Shown here: positions 48,101 through 59,100 of the stretch, piece after piece | Numbering within the stretch: position 1 is the first letter of the stretch | How the letters are laid out: each line of letters starts with the position of its first letter | Source of the DNA: Paragordius varius | Taxonomy: Eukaryota; Nematomorpha | Direction: 5' to 3' | NCBI GenBank assembly: GCA_964247055.1 | Contig: OZ176057.1 | Coordinates: forward strand, 248,001 to 312,000 | DNA: 64,000 nt | The notes under the pieces: generated by a model | Seen by the model: only the letters and a program-made list of their open reading frames with translations | Database searches by the model: none | Told to the model about the DNA's origin: nothing | Translations under genes and position numbers: made by a program

Positions 48101-50184
48101 AACATTCTACATATCTTTTCCTTTTGTCAAAAATTAGTACTAATAAAAAAATTAAGATTTGTTCTTTTTAAAGACTTTATGTTTTGCCTGAGTGTAACTT
48201 AAATTTTTACTGTAAAATTAGGATGCTTGGGATTATAAACAACAGCGCAGAAAAACAAACCTTTAAGTTTTAAAATTTTATCCTTTAATTAATTTTTCAT
48301 TGTATTATATTTATTATAAGCCATTTACGATTTCAACCTTCATCAATTCTTTTGAATATGAAAAACTGCGTTTATTTTTATATAATGAAGTTTTGTTTAT
48401 TAACATAACTCTGAACAAATATTAGGCGATACCATAAAGATTCATATTAATGACCATTTTTACCCAAAAATTGATAATTTATTTTAACTGTGAATTTGTA
48501 TTTGAATTTTGCTATATATTCATTACAAAAAATAATAATGAAATATCAAATATAACACAAAATTATATTACAGTAAAAATTGAGATTATACGGACAAAAC
48601 GTTGAAATATAAAGACAGATTTATATAAGACAACTCGATACTTTTTCAAACCTTTATAAACCATTTAATTACATTTGTAAAATATATAATTTATGTTATT
48701 TTTAATATATATCTCTATTTTCCCATTTTTACATATTAAACAATGAGGGATATTCAAAAATAAAAATCTAAATTAAGGTGTGATTTTTAGAAAAATCTTT
48801 ATATTTTTACGTTTTGTCTGTATAATACTCTATATAAATATTCGGTTATGTTTTAAATAACTAAGTAACTTTAGTTTTGACTAAAAATTGTTCATAATGT
48901 CAAGAAGCATAAAAAATTTCCTCAAAATTAGTTATTAAAAGTTTAATAGATTCATTCTCAGAGAATAATAGATGAAAGATGAAAAAATTTAAAAGCAATA
49001 TTGATAAGGTGGAATAATTTGTATAAATTATATTATTTTTATAATTTATTATGATAGTCAGTCCATAAAAAAGGCTTTGGTTTACTTGATGGCGATTTTC
49101 ATGGGATTCGGGAATTCGACTCTCGTCATTCTTTCGCTTGGTCTAACTGCTGACTTGATTGGAAATAATTTGGTTTCTTTTTACAATACACAACACATGC
49201 ACTAAAAATTGAAATTATACTAACAAAACGCAGAGACAAATATTTCTCCATCAAAAGACAACTATACTTTTTATAATTTTATTTTTAATATAACTCATTA
49301 TATTTAAACTGCAGAATATAAAATAGAAATTTAAATTCGTAACACAATCTGTTTTCTTCGATTGTAATTGAATGATATAGGATAATTTAAAGTTTTATTA
49401 CCATATGGGTGTCCTTTGAAAAAAAATTTGTCCTAATATATTTGCGTTTAGTTAGTATATTTTCAGATTTTACTGTAATTTTTCCAATTGCACTGCTCAA
49501 CAACATATAAAATGTTTTTTTTTCAATGAAAAAAGTTTGAAATATTTATTTTTATAATGAATAGAATACAAGTTCTTTCGTGTATGGAAGTATGAGCCTT
49601 TTTGACAAAGTCGCAAACGGGATTGTCATTTTACTAATTCAAAGATTTTACCCTTCCAGGTTAGTTATTAAATTTATCTTACAGAACGCAAAAACTTCGG
49701 AACAAATATTTTTTGTTTAAAGACAACCTTAATTAATTATTCCTTGGTTTTAATATTTGGTGACAATTGTAAACTTCACCATATTCTATTTAAATTCACC
49801 CTTGAACACAATATTAACCTAAAAATAATTAATTTTTTGGAAAATAACTTTAAATAAGAATGATATTTATATGGCATAATATATTTTGCCGCATTATATA
49901 AATTTTAAAAACAAAAAATATAAGTATTTGAATCTCTCGTGGGCCCCAGTTTTTGTGGACGCATATTGAGCACCCCTGGTCTAGACTCTTTATGAACGTT
50001 TTTCTATCATTTTAACATAATTATGAACACAATATAATTTTTACATATGTTTATGTTGTTTATTAGAAATTTAAGTTTATGCGGTTCATATTTCAAGTAC
50101 GTTCTATGCCTCGTGCCAAGTATAAGTACCATTTTCGCTCAAATCATATTATACTTCACACCAACAACACCTATTCAAAATTAA
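45179..50184 (+). CDS. MFSD12-like major facilitator transporter
   Basis: Seven exons: 45179-45684, 45716-45836, 45866-46036, 47668-47930, 49058-49172, 49565-49659, 50067-50184. They join in frame into 462 residues (vertebrate MFSD12 is about 480). Matching blocks run the whole length: ACGHFYNDLCACMWFSYLLV, MIGQVADGLSTIFVG, WHLLGTFCVC, IFQFGWACVQISHLSLIPKL, RYAFTVLSYIT, FYQ then YVLTRVSSN, LTADLIGNN and FVYGSMSLFDKVANG. Twelve membrane segments are expected. In vertebrates MFSD12 is lysosomal/melanosomal and is needed for cystine import; function here is inferred from family. The first two introns are 31 and 29 bases; later ones carry MITEs. An alternative exon at 46125-46165 (IGMLQFLMSTIFF) aligns to the same position as the start of exon 4. 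Confidence 0.9.
46687..46931. mobile_element. MITE family A copy in the carrier gene, intron 3
   Basis: TACAGTAACTGAAATTATAA left end; TTTTAACTGTA right end. Confidence 0.75.
47130..47215 (+). repeat. Diverged partial copy of the exon 4 start region
   Basis: TTTTCGTGCTCAATAGTGTT and TCAGTATGGAATTTAGTTTA match 47535-47590, which in turn matches the acceptor and first codons of exon 4 at 47655-47690. Three related pieces lie in the same intron. Confidence 0.5.
47229..47517. mobile_element. MITE family A copy in the carrier gene, intron 3
   Basis: AGTTATACGGACAAAATGTA left arm and TATAATTTCAGTTTTTACCG right end; inserted between the exon 4 partial copies. Confidence 0.75.
47518..47590 (+). pseudogene. 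Partial duplicate of carrier exon 4 (pseudo-exon)
   Basis: ACGAAATAGAATTGCGCCAT and CGTGCTAAC repeat the acceptor and first codons of exon 4 (47655-47690). The frame then stops after about ten codons (NCAIFVLTKAS). It is probably a failed tandem duplication of the exon border. Confidence 0.55.
47955..48214. mobile_element. MITE family A copy after carrier exon 4
   Basis: AATTACACAAATAAAACGTA left arm; TTAAATTTTTACTGTA right end. Confidence 0.65.
48569..48830. mobile_element. MITE family A copy in carrier intron 4
   Basis: TACAGTAAAAATTGAGATTA left end and TTTTACGTTTTGTCTGTATA right arm. Confidence 0.8.
49204..49476. mobile_element. MITE family A copy in carrier intron 5
   Basis: AAAAATTGAAATTATACTAAC left arm; TTCAGATTTTACTGTA right end. 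It starts about 30 bases after the exon 5 donor. Confidence 0.75.
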
Positions 50185-50220
50185 CAGTATCTCATTGTTA
50201 AATTGTATAAATACTCATTT

Positions 50221-50226
50221 AATAAA
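50221..50226 (+). promoter_or_regulatory. Poly(A) signal of the carrier gene
   Basis: AATAAA 37 bases after the stop codon. Confidence 0.55.
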
Positions 50227-50261
50227 TATATTTATTTATTTATGTTGAAACATTTACAATA

Positions 50262-50492
50262 ATTTAATTTGTTTGGACAAACCATAAAAATATTACGAAA
50301 AATATTTTTTCATATTTCTAAACCTTAATTTTTTGCATAAAATATTAAATTCAATGCAAAATATAAATTGATTGGGCCAGTATACATATTTCATACTTTG
50401 CAATTAACTGAGTTATATTTAATAAAATTTTTTAAATATTATGAGTGCCTTTTCAAAAAAAATGTTTTATATTGTTTTGTCCGTATAATTAC
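50262..50492. mobile_element. MITE family A copy, degraded
   Basis: TTTGGACAAACCATAAAAAT left arm and ATTGTTTTGTCCGTATAATT right arm; termini eroded. Confidence 0.6.
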
Positions 50493-50818
50493 AAGTGTTG
50501 CCTCAATATGTATGGAATGACATGTTAACTCTCAAAAATAGGTGTGTCGTATTTTTAAAAGCTTGAAAGCCATAAATTATACAATTACTATTTATGAGCG
50601 CATATCTTTTGTTTTCGTTAAAATGCTATTATTAATATGATACTAACTTACAGATATTTGTAATATTCCAGATGTATTTTAAAACTAATTTCAATTTGTT
50701 TATTTCTCTCTGTTTGTTTCAGTCAGTCGTAATATTTACAAAAACTATATTAGTCATACGCGATTGTATATATTATTAATTTGCTAAAGCAGTAACTTTT
50801 AAATATAACAGGATTTGG

Positions 50819-51277
50819 ATGTCAACTGCAAACCAAAATCAGATTAATCAAAGCTACAGTTTTCCCCACATTCATGTATGGGGGGTAAGCTGGACACTGA
50901 AAAAATATGACGAACGTTTAATAAACTCTTTCGAATTATGGGTTTGGAGGAAACTTCTTCAAACAAAATGGACAGATAAAGTTTCAAACACCACCATTCT
51001 AAATAAAATTAAGCCAGAAATGTCACTTCTAGGCAGCTTAACTCGGCAAAAACTCTCCTTCTTCGGTCACATTATGAGATCCAGCTCACTTGAAAAATCA
51101 CTGATGCTGAGGAAAGTGAGTGGTGCCCGAAAAAGAGGGAGAAGACGAACTCGTTGGATGGATAACATTCTCAAAGAAACCAACCAATCATTATCCGACC
51201 TAAGCACCAAAACCGGAAATCGCAGTGAATGGAGAATCTTTATTTTCAATGTTGCAGTTAGTCGGAATCAACTTTAG
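50819..51277 (+). mobile_element. LINE 3' fragment (C-terminal tail of the reverse transcriptase ORF)
   Basis: A 152-codon open frame matching the region after the reverse transcriptase in many LINE ORF2 proteins: WRKLLQTKWTDKVSNTTIL, LTRQKLSFFGHIMRSSSLEK, ARKRGRRRTRWMDNI. There is no reverse transcriptase upstream, so this is a 5' truncated insertion of a different LINE family from the one at 5596. It is still open, suggesting a fairly recent insertion. Confidence 0.8.
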
Positions 51278-51526
51278 CAAACAACAAATGGCATATAACT
51301 ATACCGAATGCATTTACAGTTTTGTTGTTCCAGAGACGATATTTGTAACATAACAAATAGTTTTAGATCAATAATGGTTGTAAAGATTAGAAAATAAATT
51401 TATTTTTGAACAACTAGTTAAACCACGATCGCAAAGCGTAAAAAGCAAAGATTCAATTGGATTTCAGAAAAAGGTTTAGAGTTCAGAAAAGCGGAGAAAA
51501 ACTAAATTAAAGGGGCATATTTTACA

Positions 51527-52110
51527 CTAGAAAACAATTTTTTTCTGCCATCCCAGTTTTTTGCATTTTATGATATTTATATTTTAACAGTTAATCTGAG
51601 AAATAAAATTATACTTAAACCTAGGAATTTTTTATAATTATGTCTCTTTATCAAAAAAATGTAAATCTGCAACAAATGCATATTTGTAATATATTTGGAA
51701 GAGTAATGAAAACTCTAAAATGCTACTACATCGATAATACATATTGGACATAGGAGGCGACAAACGCGCGAAGCGAGAGCGTTTATCATAATTATATATT
51801 TTTTACTACTAATGTATGAAAATAGCTCAAACTTTGTGTAAATGAATGTCCTAAAAAGATAATGCAAGAAAGTTTTTTTATTTATAACTTTTATCCAAAC
51901 ATTATGTAATTTAAAGCGGCTGCTATTTTTAGTTTTTTATTAAAAAAATTACCATTTCATCAATATTAATTGATTTTCTTTAGAAAGCTTATAATATCCA
52001 AATTTTGAACACTAAAAATATTTGTTTAAAGTATCCTGATCTTTTATAACCATTAAATTAAAAATTTACAGTTAAACCATGCATTTTTGTATCCACTAGG
52101 GAAAATAATT
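51527..52110. repeat. Interspersed repeat family C, copy 2
   Basis: Matches 21136-22080 with several deletions: CACTAGAAAACAATTTTTTT start, the GC-rich block ACAAACGCGCGAAGCGAGAG near 51760, GAAAATAGCTCAAACTTTGT and CATGCATTTTTGTATCCACT. Confidence 0.75.
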
Positions 52111-53144
52111 TTGATAATATTACATTGTATAATATATATAAATTAATAATCACGCCATCTCTTTATATTAAATACCATGTTATGGATATTATTTTCTTAG
52201 CCTACCTTGCAAACAGAAGTCATAGTACTCCCTATCCAGGAATAGGTGGCTTGAAAATTAATAGTATTATGGTTAAAATATATAACAAAGTATTTCATCA
52301 ACAAACAATCAATAATTACGAAAAGTTTTTAATAAAATGTCTGGAAGCGTAAAAAAATAAAAGGATTGATAAAGAAAACATTTAGGAGACTGAAGCAAAT
52401 TACTCTATAGAATAAAATAAAAAATGACATTACAAAAGCTATATCAAGCCCCTTAAACAAAAGGTTTACTATTAAAAGTGGAGAAACATGATTCAAATAT
52501 ACCAAAGAGGAGATTAAAATTGCTTTACATCCTAACATTAAGATGGGATTAAACATATATACCCATAATCATAATAATGATGTACCATTTGCAAAAATTC
52601 ACCCTTGAACGATACCATTTAACGGGCCTTGAAATTAAAAAATTGCTATTAAATTTTAACTAATATATCTAACAGGTTTCCTTTCAGTAGTCAATAAGGG
52701 TAAATAATTTAAAATCAATATGAATAAACCTAAAAATTTATTAATTTAAATCGTATAGCAGATATAAATAAATGCAAGAATGGAATGTGCAACGGATTAA
52801 AATCTAAATAAAAAAATTTGTTTTTGTGCTAAACTATTAAAAGATTAAAAATTTGTATCTACTACATGTATAATTTTTTATAAATAAGTGTCACTATATA
52901 AAATAATGAGTGTGCCGATTAGCATTAAATGCCAAAAAATAATGAGACATATATCAAGCAAAATAAAAAATTTTATTAGCGCAATCAAACTTCTTGCATA
53001 TTGAAGGAGCCTGTTACCATAGATTGAGGGATTGAATCCAATTCATCTAGATGGGTTAATATTCTTATAAATAAAAATATACATGATAAAAAACAAATTA
53101 AAATTAATCTTTGTAATTGGAAGGCAGCGATCTTAAGAAAATTT
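52111..53144. other. Non-coding stretch downstream of Lgl
   Basis: A/T-rich; a stray fragment resembling family B (CACCCTTGAACGATACCATT) lies near 52600. No gene or RNA recognised. Confidence 0.45.
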
Positions 53145-56100
53145 TTATAAATTATTTAATACAAAATTAACATTATAACCAATCAGGTTTTCATCCAGCT
53201 TTGCAAATAATAGTTTGTTCTCGGTTTGAGTCTCGTGGCTTTTAGATTTCAATGATATTCGTCTAATTTCCTTTGGGTTGTGCATGTAATATCCATGTCC
53301 ACAATTCAAAATACACGCAGAATGTATTCCACTATTAGGAGATATTAAGGTTGAATTAATGAACATTAAATTCTTCAGTGTTATGCTTAATAGATAAAAC
53401 AATATGGAGTTATTTACGTTTATACTTAGCAAAAAACACGCTTATAATTATATAAAACCATATATACAAATCTCTTTATGCCCTTATGGTGCTTCCATTC
53501 AATCTTAAACACTGTTTAAATAAAGACGAATATATAATTGTTTTTAAAAACACAACTTGAAAATGCCATATTTAAAAAAATGATGTAAAAGGCTAAAGTT
53601 TAAGTTGTCAGAAAAATACTGTCCATAGAAAGTAATCTATATAGTACAACTTTTAAACTATCTGATTTTTTATAGCCAAATTATAATTAACACTTCGATT
53701 CAAATTGGGGTATCTAAATACCCCAGACCAAATTTAAATTGAATATTTTAAAAAACTACTAAAGGAAAAGGTCCCATTTTAAATTTATGCTTCCATCCTG
53801 ATAAAAAATATGTAAAAATGCCAAAATACCTTGATAAAATTTTGTTTTGTAAAAAAAGTTTCATCTCAAACTGCTACGACGCCAGTTTTATTTTAGAAAA
53901 TTTTTGCAAAATATCGTCTACATTTAATTTTAAGGGTAAAATTAAAGCTAATTTTTAATATAAATTACATTTAACATTGATAGAAAAAGAAAGAGCTGTT
54001 TATTTTGTATTATTTTTTAATTTTACCATTTGACACATGTTACGTTGAAGAATATAAATTACTTTCGACACGTGAATAGTATAAAAATATAGATATTTAT
54101 TTAAAACGTATCATAGAATAAATAAAATTCGCGAACGGTTTCGGACATTATAACGTGTGTCCGTCCTCAGCGTAAAAAAATATATAAAAATTAGTATGGA
54201 TAAATACCATATATACAGAACATCACCGATCGCATAGCTCACACTTTAAAGCAATTTGACATTGGTGTGGGGTTTAAACCAGGTCTTAAATTAAAAACTT
54301 TTTTCTCAAATAATAATAAATCCAAATTAAATTATCCAGGGGTGTATAAAGTTCCATGCGAGTGTGGCAAGGTAGATATCGGCCAAACCGCAAGGAAAGT
54401 CAAAACACGCCTGAATGAACACAAGTATAACATAAAGAATGGAGATTTTAAGAGTTGTATTGCGGAACATTGTTGGAAGAAAATCATAATGTTTCCTTTG
54501 ACAATGTCAGTTGCATTACAATTTTCAATAATAATCAAAGGCTTACGCGGGAATCATTAGAGATTCTCAAAGGAAACAACTTTAACCGAGAAGAGGGACA
54601 AAAGATGAGTGATATATGGAAAGTCATGCTTCTTGATGATTGATCCCATATGGACTCTTTTGTTTTCCACTTAAAGTTGTTGTCCATTTATTCTTTGTGT
54701 CTTTTTTTTAGTATATGGTTATAAAATTAATTTATTGTTTGTTGACATGGTTTAAACCACTCGCAATGACAAATGGTTTTACTTATCATTTGTTAAGAGA
54801 AAAGAAACAACAATAAACGTTTTTAAAAATTGTATATAAAGCACCATTTTATCCATACTAATTTTTATATATTTTTTTACGCTGAGGACGGACACACGTT
54901 AAAATGTCCGAAACCGTTCGCGAATTATATTTATTCTATGATACGTTTTAAATAAATATCTATATTTTTATACATGTTACGTTGACGAAATTTTTACCAT
55001 TCGGCTTTAGCCTAAAATAAGTGATATCAAGTATTTTTGAATAAAATTTTTAATTATTTCGGTTTATTAATGTTAGATAAGTGCAAAATTTTCCCATAAA
55101 TTCGATCCTTCTATATTTTTTTAAGAATTTAATTTCAAACAGGCCTGGGGTATCCAACTACCCCAATTTGAATCGAAGGACTAAAATGATTGTGTTGTAT
55201 CCAAGTGTTAAATTTAATATTTTTTATTGAATAAAAGCCAGTCTCAAAATAAATATTATCAAAAAAAGCAAATGATCAGTTTGGAAGGAATCATCAAAGT
55301 TTCAGTAGCAGAACTGGTTATTTTTCATCACTTATTCAGGTCACGATAAAAAGTAATTTAATATTAATTTAATTTATGATATATCTAAAAACAGAAGGTT
55401 TAATATAATTAAAAATCATTTAATATTAAGGTAAAAAATAAATTTTTATAAAGCCTTAAATATCACAAACTTAATATTTAATAGAGCAAAACTACGCCAT
55501 CTATTTATAAATATTAGTCTTGAATATATGAATTGTGTTTTAGGGATTCTAACCGGGTAAAAAATTAGATCCGGAACCCGATTGGTTCCTTCTATATAAT
55601 TAGCGGTTTCATATTGTTCCCTAACTCTTCCTTAAATGATTTTCATACAACATTTTTTATATACTAAAAATTAATAAAGATAAATATTTTTTCTAAAGGA
55701 CAACAGCATTATCTTTTCTTGATTTATTTTCAAATGGAGTGTATATTAGTAATACAATCTATTATATATTTTACGATTGTTATTAAATGATTGTGGTGGG
55801 CTAAATTAAAGTTGGAAAAGCATGGTTTTAAAAAAATTGTACAAATTCATTTTTTACTGTATAATTAATCAATCGTAAATTAAAACATATTTTAGAAAAA
55901 TTAAGCCATGGCATCAAATTCATACATAATTAATATATTATGTTGTGAGTCGGTATTTATATCACTTCGCTATTCTAATCTTCCATGATTAAGTTTTAAT
56001 ATCTTTGCAAAACTTATGGTCAAAAAATTTTTATCAAACGATACACATTTAATCCTTTACTATTTTATCAAAAATATCAGTCCAAAGGCATCATGGATCT

Positions 56101-59100
56101 GGTAATTCCCGGTTTAATTACCACTACTATGTAACATGCCTCATTTTTTCCGTTATGGGTAATTAATTATAGACGCTCTATAGTTTGTGGTTTTGAAACT
56201 TAAGAATTCTAAAATTATTTATTAACTTTTAGATGTAATAAGTATTGACATATTTAAATTTATCGTATTTACTCTTTCATAAGCCATGAATATATAGTTT
56301 ATGGCGTTTGACCAAATTTCATTTATAAATAAAATAAATGAGATAGGACAATAATATTTTCTTTATAAAAATTAGAGTGGTACACACTTAATAACAATTA
56401 TATACAACTCGGTGCTTATAGATTTAACTTTTTAATTTTTCTCAGCAACCAAAATGAAACCGGTTGCGGAACCGTTAAAATTTTGGGCAGCTAACTCGGC
56501 TGCGGTTCTTTTTTCAAGCCGTCACTTGTTAACAGTAAGGTTTGAAATTAAGTTAATCGGTTCTATTACTGTTTTTTGATCAAATTGTAACGCAAAAAAT
56601 TAGCACATACTTGACATCCTCTTTTCGGAGACATTCAGGGAACCAAGCAAGCCGACGCAAACTATAATCATAATCTATGATGATATCAATTGCTTTATTC
56701 AACAATTTAGTAGTCGATGAAGGCTTTACAGGTGTCGAGATCAATTTAAAAATCCCGAATTCCCCGTGATTACTCAAGATGACAATCATAGAATCTTTGA
56801 GGATATGATCATAACCATTCCTGAGGAGGATTGGGAAAAATGCTTTCCGCATAAGGGAGCCCTCTTGGGCTGTTAAACGATATTTCGTTAGAGCTTTCAG
56901 TGCTGGCCATGTGAATAGCTAAAATATTTCAATGAACATAGAGTTTTAATACTACTGGAAAAACTGAAATTATACGGACAAAACGTAAATAAAGAATTTT
57001 TGTATAAAATTCAACCATACTTTTTTAAACCTTGATTTATTTCAATAAAAATCATCGTTTTAATTGTCAAAGTCTGAAAATATATTACTAAAACAATCAA
57101 TATTTTATTTTATAACTGTAACTAAATATCTTAAAAATTAAGGTTTTGTAAAATATGGTTATCTTTTAAATAAAAATATTTTTCTTTATATTTTTACGTT
57201 TTCGCCGTATAATTTCAATTTTAAAGTATATTTTGCATAGTGTTGTAAAATAAATATGACCTTAATTTGTTCCTCCGAAATAATCAACAATTTTAAATGC
57301 ATTTTTTTGACGAGAGAGATCAGTTGTTGTTGAGAATTTAAATTGGCATCTATATTCAATGGTAAATATTAATAAGTAACTAAAAATTGACTCTTTTGAA
57401 AAAAATAAAACAAAATTTTTACTTAATTCGCATTTTCTATATACGACATGGGAATTGGAGTGATAATAACCAGTCGAAAAAATGTTTGCTTTTAAAAATG
57501 AATCAAAAATATTGAAGTTTTCTCTATTTCCATTAACTTCATCAGGTGAGAAGAAAATATTTGTCGGAAATTCGCAAATACTTGAAAGAGCAATAACCGG
57601 GGCCCCGTGTTTTAAATGAAGTTCTTTGACAAATTTATAGTTGAGTGGTTCTGCTTGAATCACTTCCACTTGACTATATGTATGCAAAACAAAATAACAT
57701 ATTATTACCTACTTATATGATGCCATGTTAAAAAATATAATTCCCAAAAATGATTGGCACTGCATTCATTTATTGAAAACTTATTAAAGAGTAGAAAAAA
57801 TGAAATTGGGTTTAACATTTTTTAAAAAACGGCTTTATACCTAAATTTTAAGCTTTAATGATTGTTTTTTGCAAATTTTACTGTTTTAAATCTCAAAAAA
57901 TAACTCAAAAATGAAACTTACTCAATATCACAATTCTGAAGGTTAGAATCATTTATACCGGAATGATGTTTGCTCAAAACCTGGAATGCAAAAATTTTGC
58001 TCCCAGCAGTCCCGAACCAAACCCAGCTAAATGAAGTGGTATGTTTAAGCGTGTCTTTCATACTACCAGGTGGAGATGCCATCACAATTGAATTACAAGT
58101 AAAAATGTGAATGGATTTCACAAGAGCCGTATTAATTTCTGACAACTGGATATTATTATTTTTCTTTGGTGAAACTGCATTATTAATAGCTTCTACATTA
58201 CCGTTGATATTCAACTCTTGGGAACAACCATTAGTAGTAGTTTGAGGTGTCAAGTTATTGAGTTTATTTAGCGTTGGTCGAGCTTCGATAGCCCTCTCCT
58301 CAGACATGGAAGCAATCATTGTTTTGTTCAATTGATTTATCCTTCTTTGGCCATTAACACAAACTGGTTGTTGTTGAGTTAGACAGGGATTAATATTATT
58401 ACGTAAATTTCTTCGGAATGAACGATTCACATTGCTGTGGGAGAATGGTTGATAATTACCCCCTTTATTGCTAATTGAGGAGAATATAAATAAAGAAAAA
58501 TAATTTTTAAAATAAATATCGAAATCATAAAAAGTAAACGAATAGTCATATAATCCAGTGGTCGGCAACCTAGAGCTCGCATTATTATAATTGATGGATT
58601 ACTAATATTTAAAGTGGATAATGAAATTTGCCATTAAATGGTAGGACATCCTTGAAGCATTTGCCAATCGTTTTGTGCTATTTGGCTATTTTTAGATTTA
58701 ATTTAGTTATGAAAAGATATTTTGCTGTCGGATTGAGTCCCGAGTCTGGCTGAGTTCTATTGAATAATATTTTATTATATAAACGTGTCTTAACATCTCT
58801 TAACCGGACCTCCCCATTATAATCAAAATTTTTTGATTTGTTTAGGAATTGAGTTTATGGTATGGGTTTGTTTGAAATTAGATGGACGGTTTGCGAATAA
58901 TATTGTTTTCAGTAATTGGATTCAGCGTAGAATCTTGATTTTAACATCAGCCATTGTAATTTGACGAATTTATCGTTTGTTTTATATTTTTCATTATAGA
59001 TATTTATATCGCTGTTTATAAGGTTAGATTTTTATAGACTATAAGAAGTCAGAGTCACTTTTTAAGTTTGATTAAATAAAAGAGCGTTTCTGCCGCAAAT

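Larger units (their letters stand above)
53694..55181. mobile_element. TIR element, family D, copy 2, interrupted by a Penelope-like insertion
   Basis: Inverted ends TTCGATTCAAATTGGGGTAT and CTACCCCAATTTGAATCGAA, each followed inward by a second half that itself folds (GGGGTA...TACCCC). The body matches 2655-3175. The element is split at 54048 by a 0.9 kb insertion and lies inside the last intron of Lgl. Confidence 0.8.
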
